This document shows, one piece after another, positions 25,628 through 36,047 of a stretch of 64,000 nucleotides of DNA. How positions within the stretch are numbered: position 1 is the stretch's first letter; every line of letters begins with the position of its first letter. The DNA comes from 2-12-FULL-35-23 sp965196985 (lineage in GTDB: Bacteria > Pseudomonadota > Gammaproteobacteria > UBA12402): positions 310,001 through 374,000 of the forward strand of contig CBDALO010000163.1 in NCBI GenBank assembly GCA_965196985.1, given 5' to 3'. A program made the translations under genes and the position numbers. The notes under the pieces are model-generated. The model was not told the origin of the DNA. It made no database searches and saw only the letters and a program-made list of their open reading frames with translations.

Positions 25628-27133
25628 GGACTAAATTAGTTATGTTATTATATAATAGAAAGTCAGATCATATCCATAAAGTGTCAAATAACGTTATAGT
25701 TTTGCCCGGAGGGTGGTATGACATTGAGGATCTGGATCAACACCAGCTTTTTTCGGCTTTGTTCATTTCTGGGTATCAGATTAGATGGTCAGGTATTGAG
25801 CATACATACAGTATAGTATTTCACGGATTGGTAATTATGGCTTATCTTGCCATATACTCTCGCATCCAAGTCAATAATGAAAGCAAAAGAGTGAGGCTGA
25901 TCATGTCAACAACAAACAGTGCCGCTAAGTTAATGAATGCAGACGATAGAAAAGAACTTGCTTTAAAAGCATTAAAAAAAGATAAGTCAGTTTCTAAGCT
26001 GGCAGAACAAAATGATGTTAGCCGTAAGTTTGTGCATAAGCAAAAAAATAAATTGGTGAATGCAATTGATAGTGCTTTCTCAGAAACAGACGCGACTAAT
26101 GATGCACATAAGGTTTTGTACTATATGCCAGTAACCAAGCAGTATATTTCTCTTATGGTTGTTTGCTTACTGCTTTTTTCTCGCTGCTCATTTAGGGGTA
26201 TACGTAGATTTTTAAGTGTTTGTTTAGACTATGAGATCTCTCAAGGTGGAATTCATAACATTGCAGCTGTTGCGATTCAAAGAGCGGAGAAGATTAATTC
26301 TCAGGAAGACTTAAGCCAAGCCAAACTAGTAGCTAATGATGAAAAGTTTCACCTTAATAAACCAATTCTTTCTGGAACCGATATTCGTTCTTTATATTGT
26401 TATTTGCTTCGCCTAGAAGACACACGTGATGGAGATACGTGGGCAAGAAATTTACTAGAGCTGAAGAAAAAACATTTTTTACCAGAGGCTGTTTATGGTG
26501 ACGATGGCAGTGGTTTGTATGCTGGACATAAACTTGTAATGCCAGATGTTCCTTACCACAGAGATCATTTTCACATCATCCATGAGTTACTTGAGGTTCG
26601 TCGTTACTTTAGAAATAGGAAAAAAAGTTCTATCACATATCTAAACCAACGAGAGAATAAGTATTACAAGGCAATTACTAAAGGTAATGAAGCGCTACAT
26701 GAAGAGCAGTTATTCATGGCGGTAAAAGAGGCAGGACAAGCTGGGCGCTTATCAAGCTCTATTGACACGTTAGTAGACTGGTTGTGTCATGATGTTTTAG
26801 TAAAAGCAGGCCCAGCACCAGAGCAACGTAGTGAGTTATATGACTTCATTGTTAATGAACTAAAAACCCTTGAGTTAATTCATCCTCATCGTATTAAATC
26901 AATGCTAGTGCGCCATCCTTTCTGTAAATTCCATTGACTTGCTGAAAATAAGCAGGCGACTCAGTCAGATTTGAAATTCCTTTTAAGGTAAACTTAACCA
27001 AAAAAGAGGAATGACAATGAGCTGCTATAAAAATGAGAACTTAATCGAAGAAGCCATACATGTTTTAGCGATGGAGGGGTTTGAAGCTTTACCTAAGCTT
27101 GTCTCCAGGTTGATGAATGAGGCTATGTTAATA

Positions 27134-28139
27134 ACCCCAGTTCGGAGTTAATAGTGATCAAGTAATTAAATTCTAATTGCTTGGCAACCTTTTCACTGCA
27201 GTAATTGTTAATGGCTCAATAATATAAGCAGCCAACCCAGCAACAAGATGTGTAATAGCATTTGCAACCGAGCGATGTCTGGTGTGCCAAATATGAAACT
27301 TATGTTTCAAGCAGCCAAAAACAGTCTCAATGATCCCTCGCTGATTTAATAACTGTTGCTCGTGATCGCTAAGTGGCTGCGCATTTTTCATATTTTTTCT
27401 TTTGCGTGTAATTAACTTCAAACCGCTATCAAGTAGTTTTTCAAAAACAGCCTTCCCAATATAGCCTTTATCTCCGAAGGCCAAACCCTCCAGCCCTTCA
27501 AACAATGAGACACCTGCAGCTAAATCATGATGATTGCCGGGCGTGACTTTAAAGGCGATTAACTCACCTATGTCATTGATTACTAAATGAAGTTTCAGAC
27601 CAAAAAACCAACCAACAGATGTTTTTCCATGTTTTGCAACCGCTTTAAATGTGCGGTGGCGTTTAGTGCGTTTAATGTGACAGTTTGGTAGGCAACTTGA
27701 GTCAATGTAGTAAATGCCACTACGCCTGCCACCGTTAAGAGTAATAAAAATTGTCAGTGGCATTAGCGCTCTAGGCATCAATTCAATAAAACGTGAGTAA
27801 CTGGGTAAATTAGGGAAGTAATGTCCCCAGTATGTTTTTAGAAAGCCAGTATAAAAATATTTAAAGTTTCTATAGCCGATCATTTGGAACAAAATCATGA
27901 TTGTCATAATCTCGCTATAAGCTAAACAACAAGGTGGACCTGACTTTTTTTCTGCAGATGAAGGGAGTAGATCTTTGCGCTCAAGTGCTGCAAATTCCTC
28001 AGCAAAATCATCTATGCGACAAAATAACTCTATAACCTCGCGCTCATGTATCATAACCACATCCATTATTAGTAATAATTTCAAAAGGTTATATAAGTTT
28101 TTCACTAAATCCAAGGCTGCCATAACTCCGAACTGGGGT
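27134..28139 (-). mobile_element. IS982 family element (complete)
   Basis: The 1006-bp element has inverted repeats accccagttcggagtta at both ends. A 6-bp duplication ttaata (27128-27133, 28140-28145) flanks it, inside IS256. Confidence 0.93.
27173..28123 (-). CDS. IS982 family transposase
   Basis: The protein is up to 316 residues; the true start is probably the Met of MDVVMIHE or MIHERE, about 20 residues in. Family motifs are ELFCRIDDFAEEF, SEIMTIMILFQMIGYRNFKY, GIYYIDSSCLPNCHIKRTKR (first Asp), GLAFGDKGYIG (second Asp) and RGIIETVFGCLKHKFHI (Glu). TSVGWFFGLKLHLVIND is characteristic of IS982. The frame is intact. Confidence 0.93.
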   Translation of the reverse strand: MAALDLVKNLYNLLKLLLIMDVVMIHEREVIELFCRIDDFAEEFAALERKDLLPSSAEKKSGPPCCLAYSEIMTIMILFQMIGYRNFKYFYTGFLKTYWGHYFPNLPSYSRFIELMPRALMPLTIFITLNGGRRSGIYYIDSSCLPNCHIKRTKRHRTFKAVAKHGKTSVGWFFGLKLHLVINDIGELIAFKVTPGNHHDLAAGVSLFEGLEGLAFGDKGYIGKAVFEKLLDSGLKLITRKRKNMKNAQPLSDHEQQLLNQRGIIETVFGCLKHKFHIWHTRHRSVANAITHLVAGLAAYIIEPLTITAVKRLPSN

Positions 28140-29883
28140 TTAATAGAAAGGGAGCGCCATTTAAATGCCAGTCCTTATGAGCGAACTGGCGATAGAAACG
28201 GATATGCGAACGGCTTTAAACCAAGGTTAATTAACACAGGTCAAGGTCAGCTTGAGCTACAGATACCGCAGGTTAGAGACTCCAATGAAGCCTTCTATCC
28301 ATCAGTCTTAGAGCGAGGTGTACGCTCTGATAGAGCACTTAAGCTGGCTGTCGCTGAAATGTATGTGCATGGGGTTTCCACGCGCAAAGTTGAAAAGGTG
28401 CTAAAGCAACTCTGTGGAACAGATATTTCAAGCACAGAGGTAAGCCGTTGCGCTAAATTGTTGGATGAAGATTTAAAGAAATGGCGAAATAAGCCGTTAG
28501 GAAAGATAAAATCTCTTTGGCTAGATGCACGTTATGAGAAGGTGCGCACTAGCGGCACAGTACAAGACTGTGCGGTATTGATAGCCTATGGCTTTGATGA
28601 ATCAACCGGCAAGAGAACAGTGCTAGGTGTTTCTGTTGCGTTATCAGAGGCTGAGGTACATTGGCGTGATTTTCTTCAGCAGTTGGTTGAGCGAGGTATA
28701 CATGGTATTGAGTTGATTACTAGCGACGCTCATACTGGCCTAAAAGCCGCTAGAAGAGCTGTGTTCCCCAGTGTTCCTTGGCAACGCTGCCAATTTCATT
28801 TGCAGCAAAATGCTCAGGCTCACATACCAAAGCGCTCAATGAAGGAACCAGTAGCTGAGGAGATTACAGCTATATTTAATACCTCAAACATTCATGAGTC
28901 GGAAAGACTATTGGCTATGGCGGTAGATAAATATCAGCAAACAGCACCAGAGCTTTCTTCTTGGTTGGAAGTGAATATACCGGAGGGCTTAGTAGTGATG
29001 AACTTTGACAGGCCGTATCAAAAAAGATTAAGAACCAGTAACATAGCTGAGCGCGTAAACAGAGAGGTAAAAAGAAGGACGCATACAGTTGGAATTTTCC
29101 CTAATACTGAATCGTGCCTAAGGCTCGTATCAGCTGTTTTAGTGGAAATTGATGACCAGTGGAGCGGATCACCTAGATACTTAAGTTGAAGTGAATAATA
29201 AGGCTTCATAGGGTTTTAGGATAGATCATTCTTGTTCTTATTAACGAGATATAATTGCTATTACCTAAAAGTTAATAATTTATTTTGAGAGGAGAAAAAT
29301 TTGAGGTATAAATAATTTTTTAGATTGATTAGCATAATTAATTTAAGATATTATGCGATGAGACAGGTACAATAGAGTGCCATTTAGAATTTTAAAGGTT
29401 TTTCTAAGTACTGAAGTTGGTTTTTACAGACAAAATAACGCTCTATCAAATCAATTCGAGTTATGTTGGAGAATGCCAAACACTTAGCTTTATCATTTAT
29501 GATGACAATTGATAATAAATTTCAGGTAATTGCTGAATCTAATAATATCTCTGTAAATACTTTGTGGAAAATAACTGAATTACAAAGGTGTAAGGAAGGG
29601 TCAATGAAATATGCTGTTCGTGCGTTACCCTTACAAGATGAATTGGGTGATGATTTCTATGACATAGAAGAACTTGTGACTCGAGTGCTAGAGGGCACGG
29701 AACGCACAAGCTCTATGGCAGAAACCTGCATAGTCGTATATCTCCCTACTTATTTGTACGTAAGCAAGTAGGGAATGGATTTCTTAATTTACTACGCTTC
29801 TTTTTAAATCATGAGAAAATCGAGCGTAGCGAAAAAAGCTTTCGTCATCAGAAAACTCCAGCACATATTTTAACTGGTCAGGA

Positions 29884-31270
29884 GGGTGCTGCCTTTATAT
29901 AATGTAGAAAATATAGCATAATATACACTTTAACTTGATTACGGATGGTGTTTGGATGTTAGCTAGAATTCTCTCTGATGAAAATAATGAATTAACTATT
30001 GAGCTCAAGCTTCCACTAAAAGGATCCATGCTTGAATGTGAGGATGCAATTCTTGACGGCCTTAATGAGGTTGGAACATTAGCCACTGAAAAAGCTTTAA
30101 GTAAGTTTGATGCAGATGGCTCTCCTATCCATGTTGGAAAAATAAAGCTAACAGCACGAAGTAGAGATGAAGCAAATTACCAAACGCCTTATGGAGTTGC
30201 TCGAGTTAAGCGTTATGTTTATCAAACCTCTAAAGGCGGGAAGATCTTTTGTCCTTTAGAAGATAAGGCTAGAATTATCCAAGGATCAACACCGCGATTT
30301 GCAAAAATAATCTCACATAAATACTCAAACTTACCTGCTCCTAGTGTTATTGATGATCTCAAGGTCAATCATAACCGTAAAATCTCACATTCATACTTGC
30401 AACGGGCAACTGATTTTGTTGGCGGTATTGCACAAGCCAAAGAGGCTGAGTGGGAATATGAAGAGCCAAAGCTTGATGCAGGCATTGAGATGCTAAGTAT
30501 TAGCTTAGATGGTGCATATGTTCTCACCGTTGATGATGGTTATAGAGAGAGCATGGTTGGAACTATTTCCATGTATGATAAGCATGGTGCACGCCTGCAC
30601 ACAACCTACGTTGCAGCATCACCAGAATATGGAAAAGATGAATTCTTTAATAGGCTTGAAAAGGAAATAAAGCTGAAAAAGAAATATTACCCTGATGCTA
30701 AAACAATTGGCGTTGCTGATGGAGCAAAAAATAATTGGCCATTTCTAAAAAAACATACTGATACGCAAATTTTAGATTTTTGGCATGCAACTGAATATCT
30801 CGGCGAAGCATCAAAGGCAGTATTTACCAAAAAATCTGAAAGAGATGAGCGTGATGTTTGGCTCGAAGAGAGATGTCATGACTTAAAGCACAAGAAAGGT
30901 GCGGCAGGTAGAATACTTGCTGAGCTTAAAGAGCATCTAAATAAAAAACTGAATAAATCGCTTAGAGAAAAGCTAGAAGGAACAATTACGTATTTTGAAA
31001 ATAATATTAAAGAAAAGCGAATGTCGTATCATAATTTGATTAAGCAGAATGCACCAATTGGCTCTGGCGTCACTGAAGCAGCATGTAAAACAATTGTTAA
31101 ACAAAGATTAGGCGGATCAGGAATGCGCTGGAAAGACAAGGGAATGAAAATCGTTTTATGCTTGAGAACACTAGTAAAGACTAAAGGCAGATGGGATCAG
31201 TTTTGGGAGAAGGTCAATGATTTTGGCGTGCCAGCAGCAATATAGCCTACATTATATAGAGGCAGCACCC
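29884..31270 (+). mobile_element. ISKra4-like element, copy 2 (complete)
   Basis: The 1387-bp element runs from gggtgctgcc at 29884 to ggcagcaccc at 31270. The 8-bp duplication ggtcagga is at 29876-29883 and 31271-31278, inside the IS-X transposase gene. Confidence 0.95.
29935..31245 (+). CDS. ISKra4 family transposase (intact)
   Basis: This 436-residue transposase is the reference copy in this window. It contains LSISLDGAYVLTVDDGYRES, TIGVADGAKNNWPFLKKHTD, a FWHATEYLGEASKAVF segment typical of the family and NAPIGSGVTEAACKTIVKQR with the catalytic Glu. The start is TTG (29935) or the in-frame ATG at 29956; the sister copy has ATG at 60951. Confidence 0.9.
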   Translation: MITDGVWMLARILSDENNELTIELKLPLKGSMLECEDAILDGLNEVGTLATEKALSKFDADGSPIHVGKIKLTARSRDEANYQTPYGVARVKRYVYQTSKGGKIFCPLEDKARIIQGSTPRFAKIISHKYSNLPAPSVIDDLKVNHNRKISHSYLQRATDFVGGIAQAKEAEWEYEEPKLDAGIEMLSISLDGAYVLTVDDGYRESMVGTISMYDKHGARLHTTYVAASPEYGKDEFFNRLEKEIKLKKKYYPDAKTIGVADGAKNNWPFLKKHTDTQILDFWHATEYLGEASKAVFTKKSERDERDVWLEERCHDLKHKKGAAGRILAELKEHLNKKLNKSLREKLEGTITYFENNIKEKRMSYHNLIKQNAPIGSGVTEAACKTIVKQRLGGSGMRWKDKGMKIVLCLRTLVKTKGRWDQFWEKVNDFGVPAAI

Positions 31271-31432
31271 GGTCAGGAGCATCCACACTGGGTAGAAATG
31301 CTGGGCTTCAAACGTTTTCAACGAGCAGCATAACGCAATCTAATTTTTAAAGAGCAGTAGTTATTATACTTTAATTGGGTAGGTATTTCTATGCGCCCCG
31401 ATACCTAAAATACACCGTAATTGAACCAAGCC

Positions 31433-32148
31433 CAAAAATCGACTCACCCACGACGCTCACGGCATTGACGTCATCAGACCCTAGGCCGTCTTGTTGTTTT
31501 TTGATGTGCCAGTGCTGACCCAAATCGGTGCTCACAGCTAAGCCTTGCAAACTTGCCACCGCCCAGATCTGATTACTCGCACTCACGTCTTGAAGACCTG
31601 AGAGTGTTAATCCTTGAGCACTGCCAAACGGACGCCAAGACAAGCCTTTGTCCTCGCTGACCCAAAGCGTGACAGGTGTCACTAAAAAGAGCGTGTCATC
31701 AAACACCTTGAGTGACGCAATGGGTGCAGTACCCAGTGATGTCACCACGCGCCACGTTTTGCCCCAATCATCTCTGTTCGCCAGTCCTTTTTCAGTCCCC
31801 ACGAAAATCGTATTGCCTACAATCACCACGCTATGGCAACCGTCACTGGGTAGTCCTTGTTGACTGTTAATAGTCTTCCAACTCTCACCGCCGTCTAACG
31901 ACAGCGATAACCCAAAGTCAGTCGCTAGTGCAATGACCTTGCCAGACACGGCCACATCAAACGCCACATTGCTCACTAAACCATTAGCAGTCGTGGCATT
32001 CACCCAATGCTTGCCAAGGTCGTGAGAGATTGACAATCCTGCTAGCGTCGCTGCATAAAGTGTATGGTTGGACACAGTCACTTCGTTGACGTCATTACTG
32101 CCTAATTGATTCGAGAGATTCGCACTATCAAAAAAGTCAGGATACGTA
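31433..32148 (-). pseudogene. BNR-repeat lipoprotein, C-terminal part
   Basis: This holds five Asp-box-like repeats of the pattern S-x-D-x-G-x-x-W (SHDLGKHW, SLDGGESW, NRDDWGKTW, SEDKGLSW, STDLGQHW) spaced ~40 residues apart, as in beta-propellers of sialidase or photosystem-assembly-factor type. The frame enters from the ISNCY-like element at 32149 (joined upstream to GVLLSSNTYPDFFDS) and is cut at the IS-X right end at 31433, so the C-terminus is lost. Confidence 0.8.
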
Positions 32149-34028
32149 GTGACTGACAGAAAACCTACTAATTCTTAGTCTTTGTTGTTTTATTACACTT
32201 TCATTTTTTTATATCCGCGCGAGATCATAATAAAAATAGCATGTTAAGCCCTGGCCGCGTACAAAAAAATGAAATCTCGCTGTTTTGATACGAAAAAAAG
32301 CACCCTGCTTTCTGGAATACAATGGGATATTCTGAGGCTGACTAGGCAGCTAACGGTGGGCTGCGACCTCGAATGCGTTTTTTTAGTCGCGCTGCTTTCC
32401 TTTGCTCAGCTCTTTGTATAAGACTTCCGATACGATCTATGTTTTTTCCAACAATCGCTAAGCCAACATAACTCTTAAAGCCATCAATGCCGTGATCTAG
32501 GCATTGATCCAACCCATGAACTTCAAGAGCATTAATACTGGATTCTACCGCAGAATGCTTTTGTTTCGCTTTCACAAACGAGTCTGACTTTTCAATTTCC
32601 TGTGCTTCCTTTGAGAGTCGACCTTTTCTCGGCAATGCAACAACTTCCAAAATATCTGCTAACGCAGATTGATTTTCTTTTGAATGAAAGCCCTTATCAA
32701 AACTACATGTGTTTAACTCTGGGAACTTTTGTTGGGTCTCTTGAACCATAGATACGGCGACCTTGTCATCAGTCTCATTCTCCATCACACGATGATGCAA
32801 TATAAATTGGTGTTGATCCTCCAAGACACAGACTTTCATTCCTAATTCGACTGGTACACCAGCCTTTCCTTTTACAATCCATTCAGTATGTGGCTGAAAG
32901 ACAGAAAAGACTTTTTCTTCATGCGGGATCTTTTCATCCAATAATATTCGGCGTTTAATTTGATCAACTTGGCGATCTGCATGAACCGTGAACATTTCTA
33001 TACTTTCAACCAGTGGCGCATCTTGCGGCTTCAGTAGATCGGCTTTCTGGATAGCGTTTATTGAGGCATGTGCTTTATCTAAATATTTTTGCGCAATATT
33101 GAGATACTCCTGATGAGCATCCTTGATTGCCTTGTCCTTTTTGTTTTGTTGATCTGCTTGCTTGCTCTTACTGCGCTTTTTTAGTTGAGCTATTCGCATG
33201 AGCCGTTTCAGATGCTTGATGTTATATCGATATTGACGCCAGTCACTCAATCCGCTGTGTTCACACAGCTTGGCCACCTGCTGAATTATTTTGCGCATTG
33301 CGTCAAACAGTAAGCTTATGTCTGTTGGAAAATGTACGTCTGTTTCAACCACAAAGGAATCGCAACGGCCTCGCAGAGGCTCACTTTTTTTTAACAATGA
33401 ATGACCAGCTTTCACAACAACTTGATTAATCTCATCTAACAACTCGGGAGTGAGTAGCGAGACATTGTCTTTAATTGTTTGCAGCTGATACTCTATTTTA
33501 TCGAAAAAATCAGCATGCCCTAGCATTTCACGAATGGTTTTATGTTGATTCACAAGTTCATGCAGTCGATCATAATCACAATTTAGACTCAGGCGGAGTA
33601 CTCCCATGACCAATATTTTCCATAATTCCATACCAGGGCGTCCATTATTCTTGTCAACCTCAGGTGCAATCTGAGCCTCTAGTAGTTCGAAAATCTCCTT
33701 CCGTACAGAGGGTGTACTATAAATAAACTGTAGCCCTTTTAATAATTTTGGAATGTCATCCCGTGATTTAGAGCTGATTTGAATTTTAGAAATATCTACT
33801 TGGCCAATTTGCATTTGTGGATTTTGGGCTAGTCTTGTCATTCTTGCTTTCCAGTGAAGAGTTACCATGCTGTGGCGAAAAATCATCGAAGATTAAGGCA
33901 TTATATCGAAAATAAGCTGTAAATAGCTGGAAAACGAGTATTTAGTGCTGTTTTTTGAAAATCTTCATGTGACCAGTTCGCCCCGAAACATTGAAAATAA
34001 AAGGCTTTGCGGGTTTTCTGTCAGTCAC
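32149..34028 (-). mobile_element. ISNCY/ISDol1-like element (complete)
   Basis: The 1880-bp element has 17-bp inverted repeats gtgactgacagaaaacc. A 6-bp palindromic flank tacgta is found at 32143-32148 and 34029-34034. Removal restores the lipoprotein reading frame. Confidence 0.88.
32342..33886 (-). CDS. ISNCY/ISDol1-like transposase
   Basis: This transposase of about 510 residues has LWKILVMGVLRLSLNCDYDR and LHELVNQHKTIREMLGH near the N-terminus, a Lys-rich helical middle, and SFVVETDVHFPTD, LNTCSFDKGFHSKENQ and HSAVESSINALEVHGLDQCL as the likely D, D and E regions. Assignment to the ISNCY (ISDol1) group rests on these motifs by memory and could be wrong at family level. The frame is intact; the start could be the Met of MVTLHWK six codons in. 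Confidence 0.75.
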   Translation of the reverse strand: MIFRHSMVTLHWKARMTRLAQNPQMQIGQVDISKIQISSKSRDDIPKLLKGLQFIYSTPSVRKEIFELLEAQIAPEVDKNNGRPGMELWKILVMGVLRLSLNCDYDRLHELVNQHKTIREMLGHADFFDKIEYQLQTIKDNVSLLTPELLDEINQVVVKAGHSLLKKSEPLRGRCDSFVVETDVHFPTDISLLFDAMRKIIQQVAKLCEHSGLSDWRQYRYNIKHLKRLMRIAQLKKRSKSKQADQQNKKDKAIKDAHQEYLNIAQKYLDKAHASINAIQKADLLKPQDAPLVESIEMFTVHADRQVDQIKRRILLDEKIPHEEKVFSVFQPHTEWIVKGKAGVPVELGMKVCVLEDQHQFILHHRVMENETDDKVAVSMVQETQQKFPELNTCSFDKGFHSKENQSALADILEVVALPRKGRLSKEAQEIEKSDSFVKAKQKHSAVESSINALEVHGLDQCLDHGIDGFKSYVGLAIVGKNIDRIGSLIQRAEQRKAARLKKRIRGRSPPLAA

Positions 34029-35190
34029 TACGTATTACTGGAGAGTAACACACCCGCTGCGTCTTGGCCTTGTTGTGGCGTATTGCCATAGACGAATGAA
34101 GTCAAGCGGGCTTGTGCTCGCCCTAATTTGCCGGAGGTGAAATGCACATTCGCACGGCAACTGCTTTGTCCCGCTAACTGATCACCGCAATTATTTTGAG
34201 GGCTTTTCACGAATTGGGAATTGACAGGGTTCATCACTTGTGTTATTGCGTCAACGTTTCTGACGCGCTGTTATGTGCGGTTAGCGGGATTTCTTCATCC
34301 AGTCCTTGCGTCATCACGATATGGCTATTGCGACTTAAACTTAACTGACTGGATGCGTTGGAACCCGTGATTAATTGATTGACGGTATCCGCATTTGCCC
34401 CTCACACACTGAGATTGTCACTGCCACTTGGAAACTGCGTTAAGCTGCCATCCAATGTCACGGTGCAGGTTTGTAATGCACCGAGTGCTTGACCAGCAAC
34501 ACAGGTGCTTTTTTTATCTTCCGTCACCCCTGCGACATACGGCAGTTTGATGGCAAGCTGTTGCACAGGCACAGCACTGGTGTTTTTAATGAAGAGGGTG
34601 CGGTGTGCGCCTGGTACCAGGGTAACCGTTTGGTGTTGTTGTGCGTGTTGTCTTGCCACCTGAAGCGGTAAAGGAAGCTGCGACTCAAACCCCACCAGTG
34701 AGTCACTCGGCACAATCGTTAATTGCGGACGAAGTATGGTCAGCGTTTGTTGCGCTTTTACGGCATTGGCAACACGCGCACTCACAATCACCTTACACGA
34801 AGGATCGGTTGCCTTTGCGGTGACCGAAAACGTACACGCCTGCCCTGCTGCTAAAGGCTGCGAGCTGCAATGATTATTGGTAATCACGTCTGCGGATGAG
34901 CGGGCAGTCATTACACTGGCTGTATCACTCACACCTAACTCAATACCGCTCACCGAATCGCTGCCGGTGTTTTGTAAATGGTACGTCACCACTCCCCCGC
35001 TACCAATTTGACTTGCGCCAGCGGTGAGCTGTAAGGACACGTTATGTGGTGGTGTCGGTTTCGGTGATCCACCAGTACTATCGTCATCATCGCTCCCGGG
35101 TGGTTTGCAAGCCGACAGTGCTAACACGCTCACACTCACGAGTACTGCCACGCTCGTTTTAAAGCACTGGGCTAACGGCTTTACTGGCAT
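34029..35190 (-). pseudogene. BNR-repeat lipoprotein, N-terminal part
   Basis: The N-terminus is a lipoprotein signal (VSVLALSAC lipobox, Cys ~28 residues from the start), then an Asp/Ser/Gly/Pro linker and repeats resembling bacterial Ig-like or CARDB domains (GSGGVVTYHLQNTGSDSVSG, AAGQACTFSVTA, ALGALQTCTVTLDG). An in-frame TGA at 34402-34404 (probably from CGA) and a frameshift near 34240-34255 break it before the ISNCY insertion. GAGGAG lies ~8 bases before the ATG at 35190, inside the end of the upstream gene. It was probably a surface lipoprotein of ~600+ residues. Confidence 0.8.
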
Positions 35191-35447
35191 ACACTGCACT
35201 CCTCAATCAAATGCTCGTCACCGTAAACCAGCGACACCACCTCTTGATAAAAGGCGGGTTTCGCTTTTAACAGCGTCATTAAGCGGTTGCACTCGATGTC
35301 CATCGCACGCGTCACTAATGCTTTGACGACTTCATGCGGTGTTAAGTAACTGAGTAAAGCTTTAAGCAACGAGAAAGCCCGCGCTTCTTCGTCTGCGGTT
35401 CTCGCGTTTACTAACGCCTTGATCACGTTTTGCAAGGCCGAGTAACT
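35181..35447 (-). pseudogene. Helical-repeat (ankyrin-like) protein, C-terminal part
   Basis: These 88 residues (SYSALQNVIKALVNARTADE ... EECSVCQ) continue in frame the gene at 43765-44646 when the 8.3-kb nested insertion and one CAAG are removed. The stop overlaps the start of the downstream lipoprotein gene by ~10 bp, showing an operon. Confidence 0.85.
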
Positions 35448-36047
35448 CAAGTCAGGCCGGCTTCGCCGGCAACTTTCTAAGCCTCTAAGAGTTTAGTCTT
35501 TACAAAGCCACGAGTATTATTAAGTCTCAAACTAGTCAAACCTGCCCATGGAATAATAACGAATAAAAATAACACACCTGCTATAGAAATTGCTTCAGGT
35601 AGCTGAGCAATAACTCACCTACTATACGCGCTTCTCATTTTACTCTAAGAATAATGAAACGCTTTAGTATCAAACAAATCTTGGTAACCAATCAGAACTG
35701 GTGGAACTTTCACACCAAGTACAAAGATAAAATCAGAGAAGCTATTGTCATTGGCATTGTTAAGCTGCTTAGCTGCAAACATCCTATGCGTGGCCATAAA
35801 GAGTATCATTGCAGTAATCCAAACTGTTCACACGTCAAATACATCCGCCATACCTGCAAAGCTAAAAGCTGTTCATCGTGTGGTAAAAAAGCCACAGAAG
35901 TATGGATACAACTGTTACGTCTATCTTTATTTAGGGGAATTGAGCTAGTTTTATCTCATAATAAACAAGGTTTTTAGTAACCTATCAAGGTAAAATAACT
36001 TGATATAAAAACTATAGTGAAATTAGTCATGCGCAGAATCATAAAAG

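Larger units (their letters stand above)
25507..25902. other. Left end region of IS-X, with strong hairpin
   Basis: No gene is convincing here. The region includes a perfect 10-bp stem (25562-25615) and a 29-bp segment (25599-25627) repeated at 58349-58377. An open frame runs through from 25642 but lacks a good start before the ATG at 25903. Confidence 0.5.
27012..29189 (+). pseudogene. IS256 transposase split by IS982
   Basis: The first ~41 codons (MTMSCYKNENLIEEAIHVLA...) are separated from the remainder (ERERHLNASPYERTGDRNGY onward, from 28146) by IS982. The rest of the protein, including the DDE residues, is intact but lacks a native start. Confidence 0.9.
26904..29447 (+). mobile_element. 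IS256 family element, copy 2 (split by IS982)
   Basis: Flanks aaatcaat at 26896-26903 and 29448-29455 form an 8-bp duplication in the IS-X transposase. Subtracting IS982 and its 6-bp duplication gives exactly 1532 bp, the length of the intact copies. Confidence 0.95.
25903..31357 (+). pseudogene. IS-X transposase, unclassified DDE type
   Basis: Removing nested elements gives a protein of about 480 residues: an N-terminal helix-turn-helix (KLAEQNDVSRKFVHKQKNK), then LVANDEKFHL, PEAVYGDDGSGLYAG and, near the C-terminus, ERTSSMAETC followed by PYLFVRKQVGNGFLNLL and HILTGQEHPHWVEMLGF. Asp/Asp/Glu candidates are in those motifs. A GAGG ribosome site precedes the ATG at 25903. Lesions: IS256 at 26904 (restored at RIKSIRV), a one-base frameshift near 29730 (tgcatagtc), ISKra4 at 29884, and TAA in place of a Leu codon near 31331. 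I cannot assign a named IS family. Confidence 0.7.
25616..31432 (+). mobile_element. IS-X: unclassified transposase element carrying nested insertions
   Basis: The extent is defined on the right by a 195-bp terminal segment shared with 12855-13049 and ending at 31432. The left end is approximate. It contains one transposase gene broken by IS256 (which carries IS982) and by ISKra4. The right end abuts a broken lipoprotein gene, so IS-X probably inserted in it or was joined to it by recombination. Confidence 0.6.

Noticed and set aside
25642..25902. In-frame 5' extension of the IS-X transposase
   Set aside because: No ribosome site before 25903 and the composition is unlike coding sequence; GAGG upstream of 25903 favours the shorter start.
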